From Tribonema minus (lineage: Eukaryota; Sar; Xanthophyceae; Tribonematales; Tribonemataceae): 64,000 nucleotides of DNA. The stretch is taken from the NCBI GenBank assembly GCA_017506865.1, contig JAFCMP010000223.1, positions 1,116,001 through 1,180,000 of the forward strand, written 5' to 3'. This document shows positions 30,241 through 41,902 of this stretch, piece by piece (position 1 is the stretch's first letter; the number at the start of each line of letters is the position of its first letter). The position numbers and the translations under genes are program-made. A model generated the notes under the pieces. That model worked only from the letters and a program-made list of their open reading frames with translations, did no database searches and was not told the DNA's origin.

Positions 30241-30503
30241 TGTGCCTAGGCAGCTGCAGCAGGTCTGCTGGCACCTGCAGGTGACACACTGTGCTGTTTG
30301 CTGTTTTTTGCATCTCCCTAGGCTCTACATGCCTGTGAATAGCGTGTCTGCACGTGTTCATTGACAATCATGCACGCATGTTCTATGTGGTTCAGCCCTC
30401 CGGAGCAATGCTGCTCCTTTCCGGCTGGGCTAGCATGCTACAAAGTGTTTTTGCTTATAAGAAAGCAATCAGAATTTGACTTTCTCATTGAGAGCAGTGC
30501 TCA

Positions 30504-30660
30504 TCTGGCGTACACATGCGGAGCGCAAATGCTGGGCTGTGTTGCAGCACCGGTATCCAAGCTCCTAGCCTAAGGGCGCAGTGCAGACTAGGCTGCTGCG
30601 TTGACGCAAACTTTTCGTTTGCATAGGCAACCCGGCCTCCCTTGGGCCTTCATAAATACT
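30504..30660 (+). mobile_element. Truncated copy of the element 3 3' end
   Basis: Matches element 3 from GGCGTACACA through the GGCCTCCCTTGGGCC hairpin and CATAAATAC, with scattered substitutions and one short insertion. It begins abruptly at its 5' end, as truncated retrotransposon copies do. Confidence 0.7.
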
Positions 30661-30798
30661 AGCGCGCCGCGGCAGGCGCTCCGTGCCCGCCCCGCCGCCC
30701 TAGGTGACGGCAGTCCGGCGCCCGACGCAGTCGCAGTCACTGGGCTTCGTGCACTGTTCGCGATGCGATCTGCCTGCGCTGACCCAATGCTCCACGTT

Positions 30799-31203
30799 GA
30801 GCACTGCTACACAGTGTGCCGAGCACTGACATAGTTGAGCACTGCCTCTGAGCACTGAGCACTGATGCAATCTTTAAGTATCTGTCAGTAAACCTTGTTG
30901 CCGCGGCGGCCGCTATTGGCAAGTGCTTGTGTTAACGTCATCTACTCAGCACTGCTGATGTTGACAATGACATGCTTGTGTGTTTAAGGTCATCTACTCA
31001 TGAGCACCGTGACTGCTGACACTGACTGCAAGTGCCAGCAAGCACAGTATGCGTTGAGCATTGGCTTTACCTGCAATTGAGCACTGGCGTTAATGCGATA
31101 GCTGAAGACTGACATCACACAACTGTCCTTGCCTGAGCACTGCTGCACAATAAGCTCTGTCTTATTTATTAATTGCAAGCACTGATGTAGATGCTGAGCA
31201 CTG
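30799..31203. repeat. Cluster of eight GAGCACTG octamers
   Basis: GAGCACTG occurs at 30799, 30821, 30837, 30850, 30857, 31079, 31135 and 31196, with degenerate relatives between (GAGCACCG, GAGCATTG, AAGCACTG). Spacing is irregular, so this is a motif cluster and not a regular satellite. Confidence 0.65.
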
Positions 31204-31358
31204 ACTTGAACACTGCCAGTGTTATATCGATATCATACAAGTGTAGCGATTTCTCCTGCTGAGCGTTGACATGCCACGGTCTGGCACCTACAGCCTGAGG
31301 CACGCGACCTTACACCGCTTTATGAACTTTGAATAGTCCATAAATTATCAAGTACTTA

Positions 31359-31836
31359 CCGTATAATCATATGATATGCCCCAGTAAACTTTGCACGCCC
31401 CCCCCTTGTACAGCCCCCCCCCCCTCGTAAACGCCCATGGGCGTGCTTGCCGGGCAAAGTGGGCAACAACGCCCACCCCCCCCCTTGTAAACGCCCCGTA
31501 GCAACCATAATGGCTGCAGGCCGGCACGGGCCTCGAGAAACAGCCGGAAAAACGTCGAATCAAGCCGAACTTCAAGCTGTCTTAGCTGCAGCAGCTTCGC
31601 CAGCCTGAACACCGCCATTGCCGTTATGAGAGGTGTCCGCCATCGCTCCACAAATTTTGTGTGCCGCACCTTGTAAACGCCCCCTCCGGGCCCTAGTAAA
31701 CGCCCCCCCCCCTGCTAGCTGGCAATTCAAAATGGAGCAGCTAAGCCCCCCCCCCCCCCTGTATACGTCCATGGGCGTGCTGTGCAAAGTTTCAGATCCG
31801 CACGCCCGGGGGGGGCGTTTACTGGGGCATATACGG
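31359..31836. mobile_element. MITE-like element with terminal inverted repeats and TA duplication
   Basis: The left end CCGTATA...TATGCCCCAGTAAAC is mirrored at the right end by GTTTACTGGGGCATATACGG. TA flanks the element on both sides (31357-31358 and 31837-31838), as expected for Tc1/mariner-type non-autonomous elements. The left arm has a 9-base insertion after CCGTATA. The interior is made of C runs and repeated GTAAACGCCC blocks in both orientations. There is no coding capacity. The reading as Tc1/mariner-type is inferred from the TA duplication. Confidence 0.65.
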
Positions 31837-32049
31837 TATCTGGAAGACGTCTGATTTCTCCGCGCCGCTGTTTTGCAAGACATGAGCCTGGCCTTGACGC
31901 GCATGTGCACATGTGCGTCGATCTCCTGTCGCCATCTTCAAGTTGCCTTCACCCTCCTCGCCTCCTCTTTCGCGGCTGGAGCGAGCCAAGGACTCAACTT
32001 TAAGTGTCTAAGGCTAGCTGCAACGAGCATTCGGCATGCATTTCTGCTG

Positions 32050-32126
32050 ATATGTAAACTTTTCGATTGCATACTATAAGGCAACCAGGCCGCCCCTGGG
32101 CCTTTATAAATACAAGTCCATACGTA
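32050..32126 (+). mobile_element. Short copy of the element 3 3' end
   Basis: AACTTTTCGATTGCATACTA, then GGCAACCAGGCCGCCCCTGG, then TTTATAAATACAAGTCCATA and CGTAC closely match the terminal 75 bp of element 3. Confidence 0.75.
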
Positions 32127-34880
32127 CTGCAGCACCAACACATGCCGCTGATAACATCCAGTAGCGCTGCAGCACCCGCACCACGTTAGGTGTCCATCAA
32201 CGGAGGTTCAATATATCAGCGGCACAGTCAGGCAGGCCAGCAGTTGCAACCATGGTCACTGTTTGCACTGGGCAGCAAAGAGGGATTCGTGGGCTTCTAA
32301 TCACAAAAAACCGGCGGGCCCAAGGCAGGCCAGGACAGCGGCTTGTTACAGCGCAGCGCTGCACTTTTTGTGTGAGCAGCCACATGTGAATTGTTACATT
32401 CAATTTGGGAGCTGGTGTTGAGTTGATCGATTGTGCATATGCGCATGAATACAATACACTGGATACATCGCACGTTCCGGAACGAGACATTGCCCTTCCA
32501 ATATTCAACATACAAATATACATGTACACATATGCATGCAGTGCTCAAGCTTGTCGGTTATCACGCTTGATCGGTTAGTGCCTCCACCAAGTCATTTCAG
32601 AATCAGACAGGTCAATTTGCAATTTGCATGATGCATGCTGCAGGTGAATCAAATATGGGCGCTGCATGTGTGCCTTGAGTTCTCAGCTTGCGCCCTTGCA
32701 GGAAGGTCTCAGACTCACTGCGCTGACTCGGAACCGTGTGACAACTCCATGCAAACTTGGAATGCTGCAATCCCATCTGCAGCAGCGTGACAGCGATGTC
32801 AACCAGCATTTGAATTACTTTCCGCAGCGCTTCCATCAACTTGCCGCTGCATCGCGCGGGCTGGCAGAACCTGGGCCAGGGGTATCGCGGTCCGTGGAGC
32901 GACCAGCGCTGCAGCAGCGCTTACACTGCCAGTGCCAGTGGCAACTCTCAGAGGCTCGCCAAGGCCCATATGCTGGACCAGATGCTGGAGGTCACCGCGT
33001 GGCTGACTACTTCTCTTCATTGAGCGCTGTGCAGCCCAGCACACTGTGGCACTTGCGCAGGGCTTGTCATCGCTGGCGACAGCCTGAGGCAGGCAGACCC
33101 CCAGACTTCTGACTCGTGTGGTAGTCCTGACTAGAGCAATGCTACGTGTGAGCAGGCTAGGAGCAGGAAGGCAGACAACACCACACTCTGGCTGATCAGG
33201 CCAGGCTAACGTGCCACAGAGGAGTTGTAAATCGTATTTTTGCAAAGAAGGCATATGCGGGTCGAGAGGACTGCCCCTTGCAATTTCCCTACCAATATCA
33301 ACAGGCAGATGAACTGGCATGGAAATGGGCATCTCCAGTGACCATGGGACATAGGCTCAATACAGAACTGGCTAGAAAACGCCCTGTGTGAGCCAAGAGC
33401 CAAAATGGAGGATTGGTGGGAGATACCTGTGAGATGCGCTACAATGCTGGGCCGTAGTGACACTGCAAGTAGTACTAGCACAATTGCCCACCATGCTGTT
33501 GGCAGTGAGCAGAGTGGGGCCGTACTAGCATCTAGATCACCACCCGTGCCCGCAATGACCAAATGCTCAGGGCTAATCCCCCACCACTATGTAACTAAGG
33601 CGATGTGGCGGAAGCTGGGCATAAAACTAATGTAGTGACAGAACCCAACCACTGCATTCGCGTGAACGCGCATGTGGCTAGGTAGGTATCACAAAAGTAC
33701 AAGGGGGGGTAGGTAGGCTGATTCTATGGGGGCACCACACTCGCTCAGCCCACACCGATCTGTGAAAACTATTGTACTATACGTACACTCAGTTCTGGGC
33801 ACTAGGTTTACCCAGCAGCTAATTTAAAGGCCAAGGCTTTGAAGCCACACACCCAAAAAAAAATAGCACCACACAAAAGAATAAAGTTTGCCGTGAACGC
33901 TTCCAAATGGGAGTAGTTTTTCCTTCCGTTGGAGACCCCCTTCACCGCTCTAAGACTTCTTTGCTCAGCGCCGAATCAATCAAGATGCTACTGACTGAGT
34001 CGCTATGCAGCCGCAGAGTACTCTGCCGCTGCAGTGCGGCAGTAACCCGGCCCGACCCTGTTGACGCAAGTGTTCTAGTTGTGCCATGGCCGAAAAACTC
34101 TGCAGACACTGTCATAGTGGTGATTGCTGTGATTTACATTAGCATATGCTTGCCGCATGTGCACGTGCCACCGCCGCGGCTCTGCGAGAGCATGTGCACG
34201 TGTCACCGCCTTGGTTCTGCTGTTGAATGGATGCGAGCCTTTGACAAAGGCACAACCCTTCTCCTGGTTTTCATAGTCAACATGTGCACCGCATATGCCA
34301 CTCAGCCACTCGAGTCTCAGACTGTTCTACTCTACTGTCAGTAACAGTGTAGGGGCATTGGCAACTTCAGCGGCGCTGGCAACTACATGCACAGCATTGC
34401 TTCTTGGGTTTTGGCACTATATAAACCGGTGCCCGGAGTGGAGTGGGGTGGCCGCACACCTGCATATGCTTGGCCGCGAGGCACAGGCAGTGATGCGACA
34501 TCATTCTGTCGCGGAAGGTAGCATTAGGCCATAGTCTTTGACAGCGTTAAACTTCCTTGCGATCCTGGCGCTGTAGAGTACTCGACAGCTAAGTGCATCG
34601 TGTTGTTGACCTGTGCCAGACAACAAGCGATGGTACCACGCTGCTGCTTCCTTAACTCCCTCCGCAAAAACTTCACATTCTACACCTGATCCCCCTTTTA
34701 CTACGCTAAGGGGCGAATCGGATGTGGCAGGGTATCTAGTTCTTAGGCACAATACAATTGCATGTACACAACTCAATAATATATTGTCATGTTGGTGGTT
34801 GAGGGGAAGGTGTCCAAGCAGCTAACAGTGTTACCATTTGGGGGTGGGCAGTCTCTCCACTGTGGCGCTGCCTGTTGCTG
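32127..34880. other. Intergenic region
   Basis: About 2.7 kb with no confident gene. A coding-like patch at 32850-33020 (frame with WQNLGQGYRGPW, then LAKAHMLDQMLEVTAWL) could be a relic exon but has no recognised family. A 145-codon frame at 33907-34344 has two hydrophobic stretches but no supporting splice or codon-bias signal. No tRNA or other RNA gene was recognised. Confidence 0.4.
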
Positions 34881-34997
34881 TCTAGATCCTTGTCCTACCT
34901 TCTGCCTCCTGCCGCCCGCCTCGCTCGAGTTCAAATCCAAGGGCGGTGGGCCAGGGGCGTCAGTAGGAACGAGCACTGGCGTCGACGGTTGTTGCGG

Positions 34998-35015
34998 TAC
35001 TTCAAGTTTGAAGTA
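34998..35015. repeat. Palindromic motif left of the retrotransposon fragment
   Basis: TACTTCAAGTTTGAAGTA, an inverted repeat of ACTTCAA/TTGAAGT. With 35473-35490 it brackets the element-2 fragment as near-identical direct repeats (one mismatch, both continuing TGC). Confidence 0.8.
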
Positions 35016-35033
35016 TGCACAAAAGCTTTATGA

Positions 35034-35440
35034 TGGTCTAACTTGATGCTGCTGTACGGAATCTGCATGTCGTGTGACTTCTGAAAGTGTCTCAACGACA
35101 AACCCCTCAAACGCCGCCGCCGCCAAATGGCATCTTGGGATCCTCCCCCTACGTCCTCCTCCATGTGCCCCCCACCTAGATTCTGCCATGTGTGTCATGA
35201 CGCGGCCAGAGTACGCCATGTGGAGCGCTGCCGACAGAGCCGAGCGTAAGCGCGCCAGGGCGATGCCCTTAAGAGGTTTAGGGCGCGCTCCTCCGGGCAC
35301 TGACATCCTGCTGGCATACTCCGTCGCCACAGCCTCCAGCAGCTTCCGCCCCTGCTCCCCGATGCTGCCAAATGACCCTATTGCCAAAGTGGCAAGTTTG
35401 TAGCAATTCTGATCATAATGACCAGAATAGTGGGTAGTCT
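35034..35440 (-). mobile_element. Truncated element-2-family fragment upstream of PPR-SMR B
   Basis: Closely matches the last coding part of element 2 (its frame still reads SIGEQGRKLLEAVATEYASR) and most of its 3' UTR. It lacks the terminal TTATTAATTCTCGCTCAGG tail and everything 5' of the endonuclease C-terminus. It sits between two copies of the palindrome TACTTCA(A/T)GTTTGAAGTA. It is absent from the duplicate locus, so insertion followed the duplication or was lost there. Confidence 0.8.
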
Positions 35441-35472
35441 TGCAGCCTCACGGCACGCTCGGGGTGTCCCCG

Positions 35473-35490
35473 TACTTCATGTTTGAAGTA
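35473..35490. repeat. Palindromic motif upstream of PPR-SMR B
   Basis: TACTTCATGTTTGAAGTA, 87 bp before the PPR-SMR B start codon. The same sequence lies at 41772 in the duplicate locus. It may be a promoter element or an insertion-site duplication. Confidence 0.75.
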
Positions 35491-35576
35491 TGCTGAGGAC
35501 AAAACCTCAGAAAAAAATTTGTTGAAAAGCAAGGGCGGGCAGGGGCGGGGCTGCAGCTTGAATACGTATTGCTCGT

Positions 35577-38500
35577 ATGCTTCGCGCCCACCTCCTCGGC
35601 CGCTACGTAGTCAATAGTATTGGCAGTGGCGTACCAACGCAAGTTGCCCTTCGGTCGACGCTGACAACATGGGCCTTTGTGAAGTACAGCTTTAGCGGCG
35701 ATGCTCGTGACCCTGGAGCCGCAGGACGAGAGTCGCCGTACTGGCACCGCCATCACCTAAGTGTCCTGCAGCGAGCCTCGCTCGAGCACGGCATCGGCAG
35801 CAACTTTGCAACGCGACAGCAGCACACTTCACGTGGAGGCAAGCCTCCATCAACAACACCGGCCTGTAGAATCCACACTCTAGGCAGACAGAAAAAATGG
35901 AATGATGCTCTTCAAATCTTCAAGAGCATCGAGGAGCCCACTGCTCTGGAAGCGAGGGCGCTTCTCGCTACCATGGCCTACAATCATCAGCCCCGGCACG
36001 CCATGTTCGCACTGAGACAATTGCGCAACACAGGAGCTGTGGCTTCCCATGACTATCAGCTCATCATCCATGCGTACGCGAAGGAGTTACCACTTGAAGC
36101 TTTGGAGCTGCTGCACCAGATGGAGCGGGAGGGGTTTGGCTGGACTCACCGTGCATGCAGCACAGTGCTGCAAGCGTTCGGCAAAGCGGGGCGGCTCAGT
36201 GCTGCACTGCAGCTGATCGACGTGATGGAACAGCGCAACTGCAACCCCAGTGATGTAGACTATCTTATTCTGATCGAGGCATGTTCCCGCGGCAAGAGTC
36301 AGATGCGTGCTGGCGACAGGGGCGGGCAGCGAGCAGGCCTTGGAGTTCCTGCAGCGTATGCAAGACAAGGGTCCTGTGCCTGATTTTCGGCATTGCACTG
36401 CTGCAATGAAGGTTTGCGTGACGGAGGGAGACTCGGCCGCGGCGGTCATCATATTTCAGAATATGCGGAAGAAGGTAATAGTGATGGAATCAGATGTTTG
36501 TGTAGAAGCAGCTGCTGCAGTGCACAGGGCCTTGAAAGAACCCTGCCAGTGTGCATCATATCTGCTGTCATCTTGCTGCCAAGATCATATGGTTGGCAGT
36601 ATTGTAGAGCCTGGTCATAGCTGAGAGTCGTTCAGCCAGGCTGCAGATCGTGAAGGACAAACAATGTCATGTTGCTGTAGATTTACTTTTTAGGGTTAGT
36701 CAGGGGTAAGGGTTAGGGTATCATTCATTGCATGCATTTCCAAACTTAAGGGGTAGTTTCTCGCATGTCTGCAACATGATGATCAATGGGATGTGTTGAA
36801 AAACTTTTGATGTTGACCATAAGTCCATCAGAGGCACACACATTGTGGTGGCAAAAAGATACTATATTAGTCACTGTTGTGTGCAACTGTTGTTCATGTC
36901 CAATGACTGATACCTTTTCATGGTGCAGGTATCTTGGGCACGGTTAGCATAAGTTGTGGACGATTCTATGCTGCATTCAGCACTGCCTTTGAGTGTGTAT
37001 CTGACCTTAAAGACTTGAAGTTTACAGCCGTTGGTTTCTGCTTTTTTTTACGAAAGGATTATGTCAGATGGCCATGCTTGTTGTACACCTAGCATTCAAG
37101 GACATGCGTGGTTTGCTTCAATGAGCCATGTGTGTACTGAGATCGTCGCGCATTCTGTGCTACAGGGTATCAAGCTGGATGTACGGAGCTGGAATGTGCT
37201 GTTGAATGCCATTGGCAGAGCGGGTCAGGTGACCGAAATGATGGCATGGTACCGGGAGATGCTCAAAAGTGGCGGACTTCAACCCGATACTGTCTTGATG
37301 ACCACTCTGCTGGACAATGCTGGGAAAGCGGGGGAGCTGGGCATTGCTGAGGGCATCTGGAGAGAGATGCGTGATCGCCAGCTGGCCCCCGACGTCAAGG
37401 CCTACAACGCACTGATCACCTGCTATGCAACAGCGAGGCAGCCGGACAAGGCAGAGCAAGTGATCGCGGAAATGTGCCAGTCTGCTGCTGTCAAGCCGGA
37501 TGCCATCGCGTTAACTAGCTGTGTACCACTGAATATGTTGATGGACGTGTGCTACAAGTGCGTGGTTTGCTGAGCATGCAGTGACTGCAGATCAGTGAAG
37601 CGTTGGTTGACTTCAGGTGCACCTTCATGCCATGCCTTGACACTGCAGCAGCTGGTTTGTATCATGAGATCACAGGCGGTCAGTACGCTCTCCAGTCAGC
37701 GCAGTAGCCATCATGTCAGCTGCTCCGAGTCAGAGCTTCATTATGCATTGCACATTTATTATATTGGAAAGCGCCAAACTGCCTGCCCTCTCAGCTAGCG
37801 CTGACACTCCAAGAGCCTTGGCGCAACTGAGTCCAAGTTTGGGGCCAGGCAGGCACAACTACTAGCTTCACTATATAGACTACCAATGGTTATAGTGCAT
37901 CATCAGGGCCTGTGCTGTTTACTGAGGGACTAGGGGTAGGTTTATGGCCAGCGCTAACCTAGTCAGGACCCTAGGTGGGACTTGCTATTACACCTTTGAG
38001 TCGTTGATGACTCTTACGAGCAAGCGCGCATGTGTGTCAATGTGCCACAAGGCTTCCGAGTCGGGGACATGCTAGTGCAAGTGGTGTAATTACTGATTCA
38101 ATTTGAATTACTGATTCAATTTGGCACAACCTCGGATGCACGTTTTTCTGGATGTGACGTTCAAGGCCCCAACTACCTGCTGTGCAACTGTGTGGATTGA
38201 CATAGTCCAATGTGGTCTTTTTGCTGGCACATGGGGAGGAATCCACTCTTTGAAGGACCGCGCATTAAATTGGCAATCAGCGACGGTGTAACAGTGCAAA
38301 TGTGGACGTCTGTATGCCTGCTGCATACTTTGCAATATGCATAATGATGTCACAGTGTTGTTTGGCGTTTGCATGAGCACAACGCCATATCCTGTTCAGG
38401 ACACAAAATGCTGGCCATGGCTTGAGAGGGCACCTTGCAGTACGTCAAAGCTCCCATGTTGGCACCTTGCCATGATAAAGGTCATGCAGTAGTACAATAG

Positions 38501-39985
38501 TGGCATTAGGGGAGTTATGTCAGTTGTTTCAGGCTGTCAATTATACTGATTGAGCTTTGGCATTGCCATACGTATGCTGAGCACGATGCGTACTGCTCTC
38601 CTGCTGTTGTGCCCCCCTCGCATGACCGGGTCAGCCTTATGCAGGCGTACATCAACGACGAACGCCTGGATGATGCAGACCGTGTGATCGGCAGGATGCG
38701 TGCTGCTGGGGCAGACCCAATCTCTGGCACATGGACAACCATCATTTGCGCAGCAGATGCTGTTGGTGATATCAAGAAGGTGGACCGGCTGTACCGCGAT
38801 GCTCTGTTGTCAAAGGCCATCAATCCATACAGGCCTGAGCTCAGCAATGCCATCAAAGATGCCGCTGGCAATACTCTGCCCGTGGGCACTGTGGTGAGTG
38901 CACTCCATGCAGGAGACGACCCAACTTTAAACACATCATGTAGCACCTGCCAATGGAGGTAATCCTGCCAGTTCATAGACGGTAAGCAACTGCCCAATTC
39001 ACTTGCATGTGTAGAATGTCAGCCAGGCATGTACACATCATGCTGAATTGCTGACATGACCTGGCCGATTCCTTTAAGTTAGTAAGGTTAGTAGAAGCCT
39101 CTTGTCTGGCGTTTGCGTGAAGTATATGATACCTGGACGAATATGGTAGCAAACTGTGTGGCGTTCTGAGGCCATCTTGAAGGCCATGCATTTATATGTG
39201 TACCAACGTACTTCAAGTACGCCAGACTTCAAGTTGGTAATTAGCAGACGTGCAGCGATCAATGAGTAGGTCACAAGATCCCAACAACTGCACAGCTATA
39301 GTTGCATGAATTTACCTGTAACAGCATCCACCTAGAGGTCTTTCGATTCGTTTCCATTCATCAAACTTGTACAAGGTGATGCATAGATGATGTGCATGTG
39401 ATCAAAATCAGATCGCGGATACTCGGGTACGGCGCTCATCATCCTAAATCCAGTGTTAGCTTGTCTGACGTCTGGATGTCCGTATAGAAGTATCTTTTTG
39501 TACGCAAATCATTGTGCACCATTATAGGGCTCCAGATGTCCTTTGATGACTGCCATCGCTTCAAGTGGCTTCTGTGTTGAGCTTCTGCTGTTATTTTTTT
39601 AATCATCATACCGCCGATGCAGCAGGCAATGGCGTTTCGACACATGGCAGTCTTGCGCCAGCCCCTGTACACTTTTTGTGTCGCATGTCACTCTTTTCTG
39701 TGGCTGAATAAATGTTGACTTTACCGCATGTGCTTCTTGCCCCTTCTGCCGCAGATGGATCTACATTGGCTGGATAGAGCCACAGGCCAGGCTGCCATTC
39801 GCCATGAGCTGCGAGTGCGGTGGAAGGCTGCCGGCAGTCTGAGACGCGGAAAGCCGCTGTACATCATCACAGGCCAGGGCGGCGGCCTTTTGATAGCTGC
39901 AGTCTCTGACACTCTCAAGTCCCAGGGCATCCAACACGTCTTGCCCGCAGCACAGCCTGGCAGAATCTATTGTACCTTCCAATAG
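35577..39985 (+). pseudogene. PPR-SMR protein gene B, with frameshift and altered splice donor
   Basis: Exons 35577-36474, 37166-37518, 38635-38893 and 39755-39985. It starts MLRAHLLGRYVVNSIGSGVP, a basic, hydrophobic organelle presequence. PPR helices follow (ALELLHQMEREGFGWTHRAC, QVTEMMAWYREMLKSGGLQP, ELGIAEGIWREMRDRQLAPD). The C-terminal SMR domain has MDLHWLDRATGQAAIRHEL and LYIITGQGGGLLIAAVSDTL. SMR domains of PPR proteins are thought to bind or cleave RNA. Relative to gene C, two bases are missing near 36320, so the first frame ends at 36383. The exon 2 donor reads AG|CTGTGT where C has AG|GTGCGT. Both lesions would block a normal product unless they are assembly errors or are bypassed by alternative splicing. 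Confidence 0.82.
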
Positions 39986-41304
39986 TCATGATCTGTATGA
40001 CATTTATATTTGTGCATTTAATTTGTCATTCAATTTGCTGTTGGTTGCAATGTGCCAGCATGCTGTGCCATTGATATGATGGCCAACACGAATCCTCACA
40101 TTTTAATCTGCAGGGATGTACTTCAAGTTGGCACTGCCAGTGCCAGTGGGAAGTCATGGCTTCCTGCTGCATCAGAACCAAGTTTCTCTGCGAGCATCGC
40201 TGACCGTTCACCACGTACACATGCTATATATGTATATGCCGCCATTGAGCATTTGAATGATCTACTTTGCGGCCCGCTGATCGCTGCAGCAGCTTTTGAC
40301 AACTCTCATGCGCGCCGTCAGGCAAGCGTAGCATATGCATGCTATTGACGCCTGGCACTCAGGCATAGTGTAATAAACTGTTGGACCACTATTTGGTGCG
40401 TCTCCATATATCTGTGTGCATGACCATGACCATAACCATCATGCGGCGTAATAATTCTATTTGTACCTGTACCGCCAGTTAATATCAGCTGAGAACGATG
40501 GATTGCTACAGCACCTATAGTATACGTGTCGCCTCACACGTGTATGACGTGGCCATCTACACCTACCCAGTTGACAAGCAGCAATGGGTTACACACTTCT
40601 ATGGTACAGCACTTGCCGAAACCAGCATTAACAATTGTGCAAGCAACGCTCAGTCAGGCTACTAGTATGTGGAAACATGCTTGTAATTGTCAGGCGGCCG
40701 TGTGGAGATCCAGCAGAATACAATATGGCAATTGATGATTGCGGTGCCCCTGCAATACGGCTGTTGAAGTTCTGCGTCAATCCTTGTTGTAATGTGAACC
40801 ACAGCATCCAACCAGGTTGTCTGCAGCAGCCAGGCCAACTACACATCAGCGCATGCTGCTGCAAGGAGCGTCGCTTGCCGCTTTGCGGTCGAACAAATGC
40901 GCGCCCTCAATATTGCTGACCATTGTTCTCGCCCTGACAGTATATAATATATCATGGTATATAGTCATGATGATGGTACGTCGTCTCTGCCAAGCACATG
41001 GCCGACTGAGTACACAATGATTCCAGCTGGGCCTGTGTGTCACCTAGAAACCAAGAGCCATTCGATGCATCTGGGCGCGCGCGTTGTACATTGTCAAGCT
41101 AGGGTTTGATACTGATGCCATCACAGTGGAGTTAGGGCTCTAGTGTGCCCTTTTTCGTACACGAGTCAGGATTGCGTACATGATGTCTTGCAAAGCATGC
41201 CCAGCCAAGAAACAGACAGACAGAAGAGCAACAAGGTGCTGTAGTATACTGTAGTCAAGATATTGGCATTATGTATGGAGAGGGTGAGGGGGGGGTTGGA
41301 CATA

Positions 41305-41320
41305 CCCTAACCCTAACCCC
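41305..41320. repeat. Interstitial telomere-like repeat (CCCTAA)
   Basis: CCCTAACCCTAACCCC, two and a half units of the CCCTAA/TTAGGG type. Confidence 0.6.
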
Positions 41321-41771
41321 TGCCGCCCCTAGGATCCGACCCCTGGGCGTGAGCCCGTTCGCCGACTCCAAGAAGAACCCCCCCCTTCCCCGCTCCTCCC
41401 CCCGCACCTACTCTTGACGAAAACATAGGCGTGGGTGGGTGGGTGTTTTCTCGTTCCGTGTTAGCTGGCTGTACTACGGTGGCCTGCTTGACAACGCACA
41501 CAGTGTGATCAAACGCAGGGCCACCATTGTGTGACCGCAGTGATATCACAGTTAAACCCAAAAAGATATGTACATGCAATCGCTTATTGCTTCCGAAAAA
41601 TGGCCTGCCTCTCCGTGAACTCCGATGCACTCCGACCTTCTGCTTCCTGCCGCCCGCCTCGCCCGAGTTCAAACCCAAGGGTGCTTGGCCGGGGGCGTCG
41701 CAGGTAGGAACGAGCTACCTTGTACTCTGAGCTGTGCCTCTGAAGTGTGAAGGTGCGCAAATAAAAGTCCT

Positions 41772-41789
41772 TACTTCATGTTTGAAGTA
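41772..41789. repeat. Palindromic motif, left of the element-1 fragment
   Basis: TACTTCATGTTTGAAGTA, identical to 35473-35490. A related copy lies at 42318-42333 on the other side of the leader plus retrotransposon fragment. Confidence 0.75.
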
Positions 41790-41862
41790 TGCTGAAAGTT
41801 GACCCAAAGCAAGAATTTATGGCACGTCGTGAGGCGGCTGCAGCTCGAATACGTATGCTCGT

Positions 41863-41902
41863 ATGCTTCGCGCCAATCTCCTTGGCCGCTACGTGCTTGT
41901 AC
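41863..41902 (+). pseudogene. Truncated PPR-SMR leader (first about 14 codons) fused to retrotransposon sequence
   Basis: ATG at 41863 begins MLRANLLGRYVLVP, homologous to the first codons of genes B and C, with matching 5' flank (GCAGCTCGAATACG against GCAGCTTGAATACG). The frame then runs directly into element-1 endonuclease sequence (QEKIDTNVVSG). It is the remains of an additional gene start cut off by the insertion or by recombination. Confidence 0.7.

Larger units (their letters stand above)
34880..40350. repeat. Tandem segmental duplication, left copy (contains PPR-SMR B)
   Basis: Pairs with 41630-46810. Shared blocks run from the upstream CCTGCCGCCCGCCTCGC through the palindrome, all four exons, introns and 3' flank (GATATGATGGCCAACAC and CATTGAGCATTTGAATGATC occur in both). 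Introns align as well as exons, so the duplication is young relative to gene A. The left copy additionally carries the element-2 fragment at 35034-35440. Confidence 0.8.

Noticed and set aside
32799-33562. Minus-strand frames and a plus-strand coding-like patch
   Set aside because: Conflicting frames on both strands and no recognisable domain; noted only as a possible relic.
33907-34344. 145-codon plus-strand frame with two hydrophobic stretches
   Set aside because: No splice context, codon bias, homologous motif or neighbouring coding exon.
40052-40348. Open frame after PPR-SMR B (also partly at 46.6 kb)
   Set aside because: It is conserved between the duplicates only as DNA; the frame is broken in the second copy, so it is treated as 3' flank.
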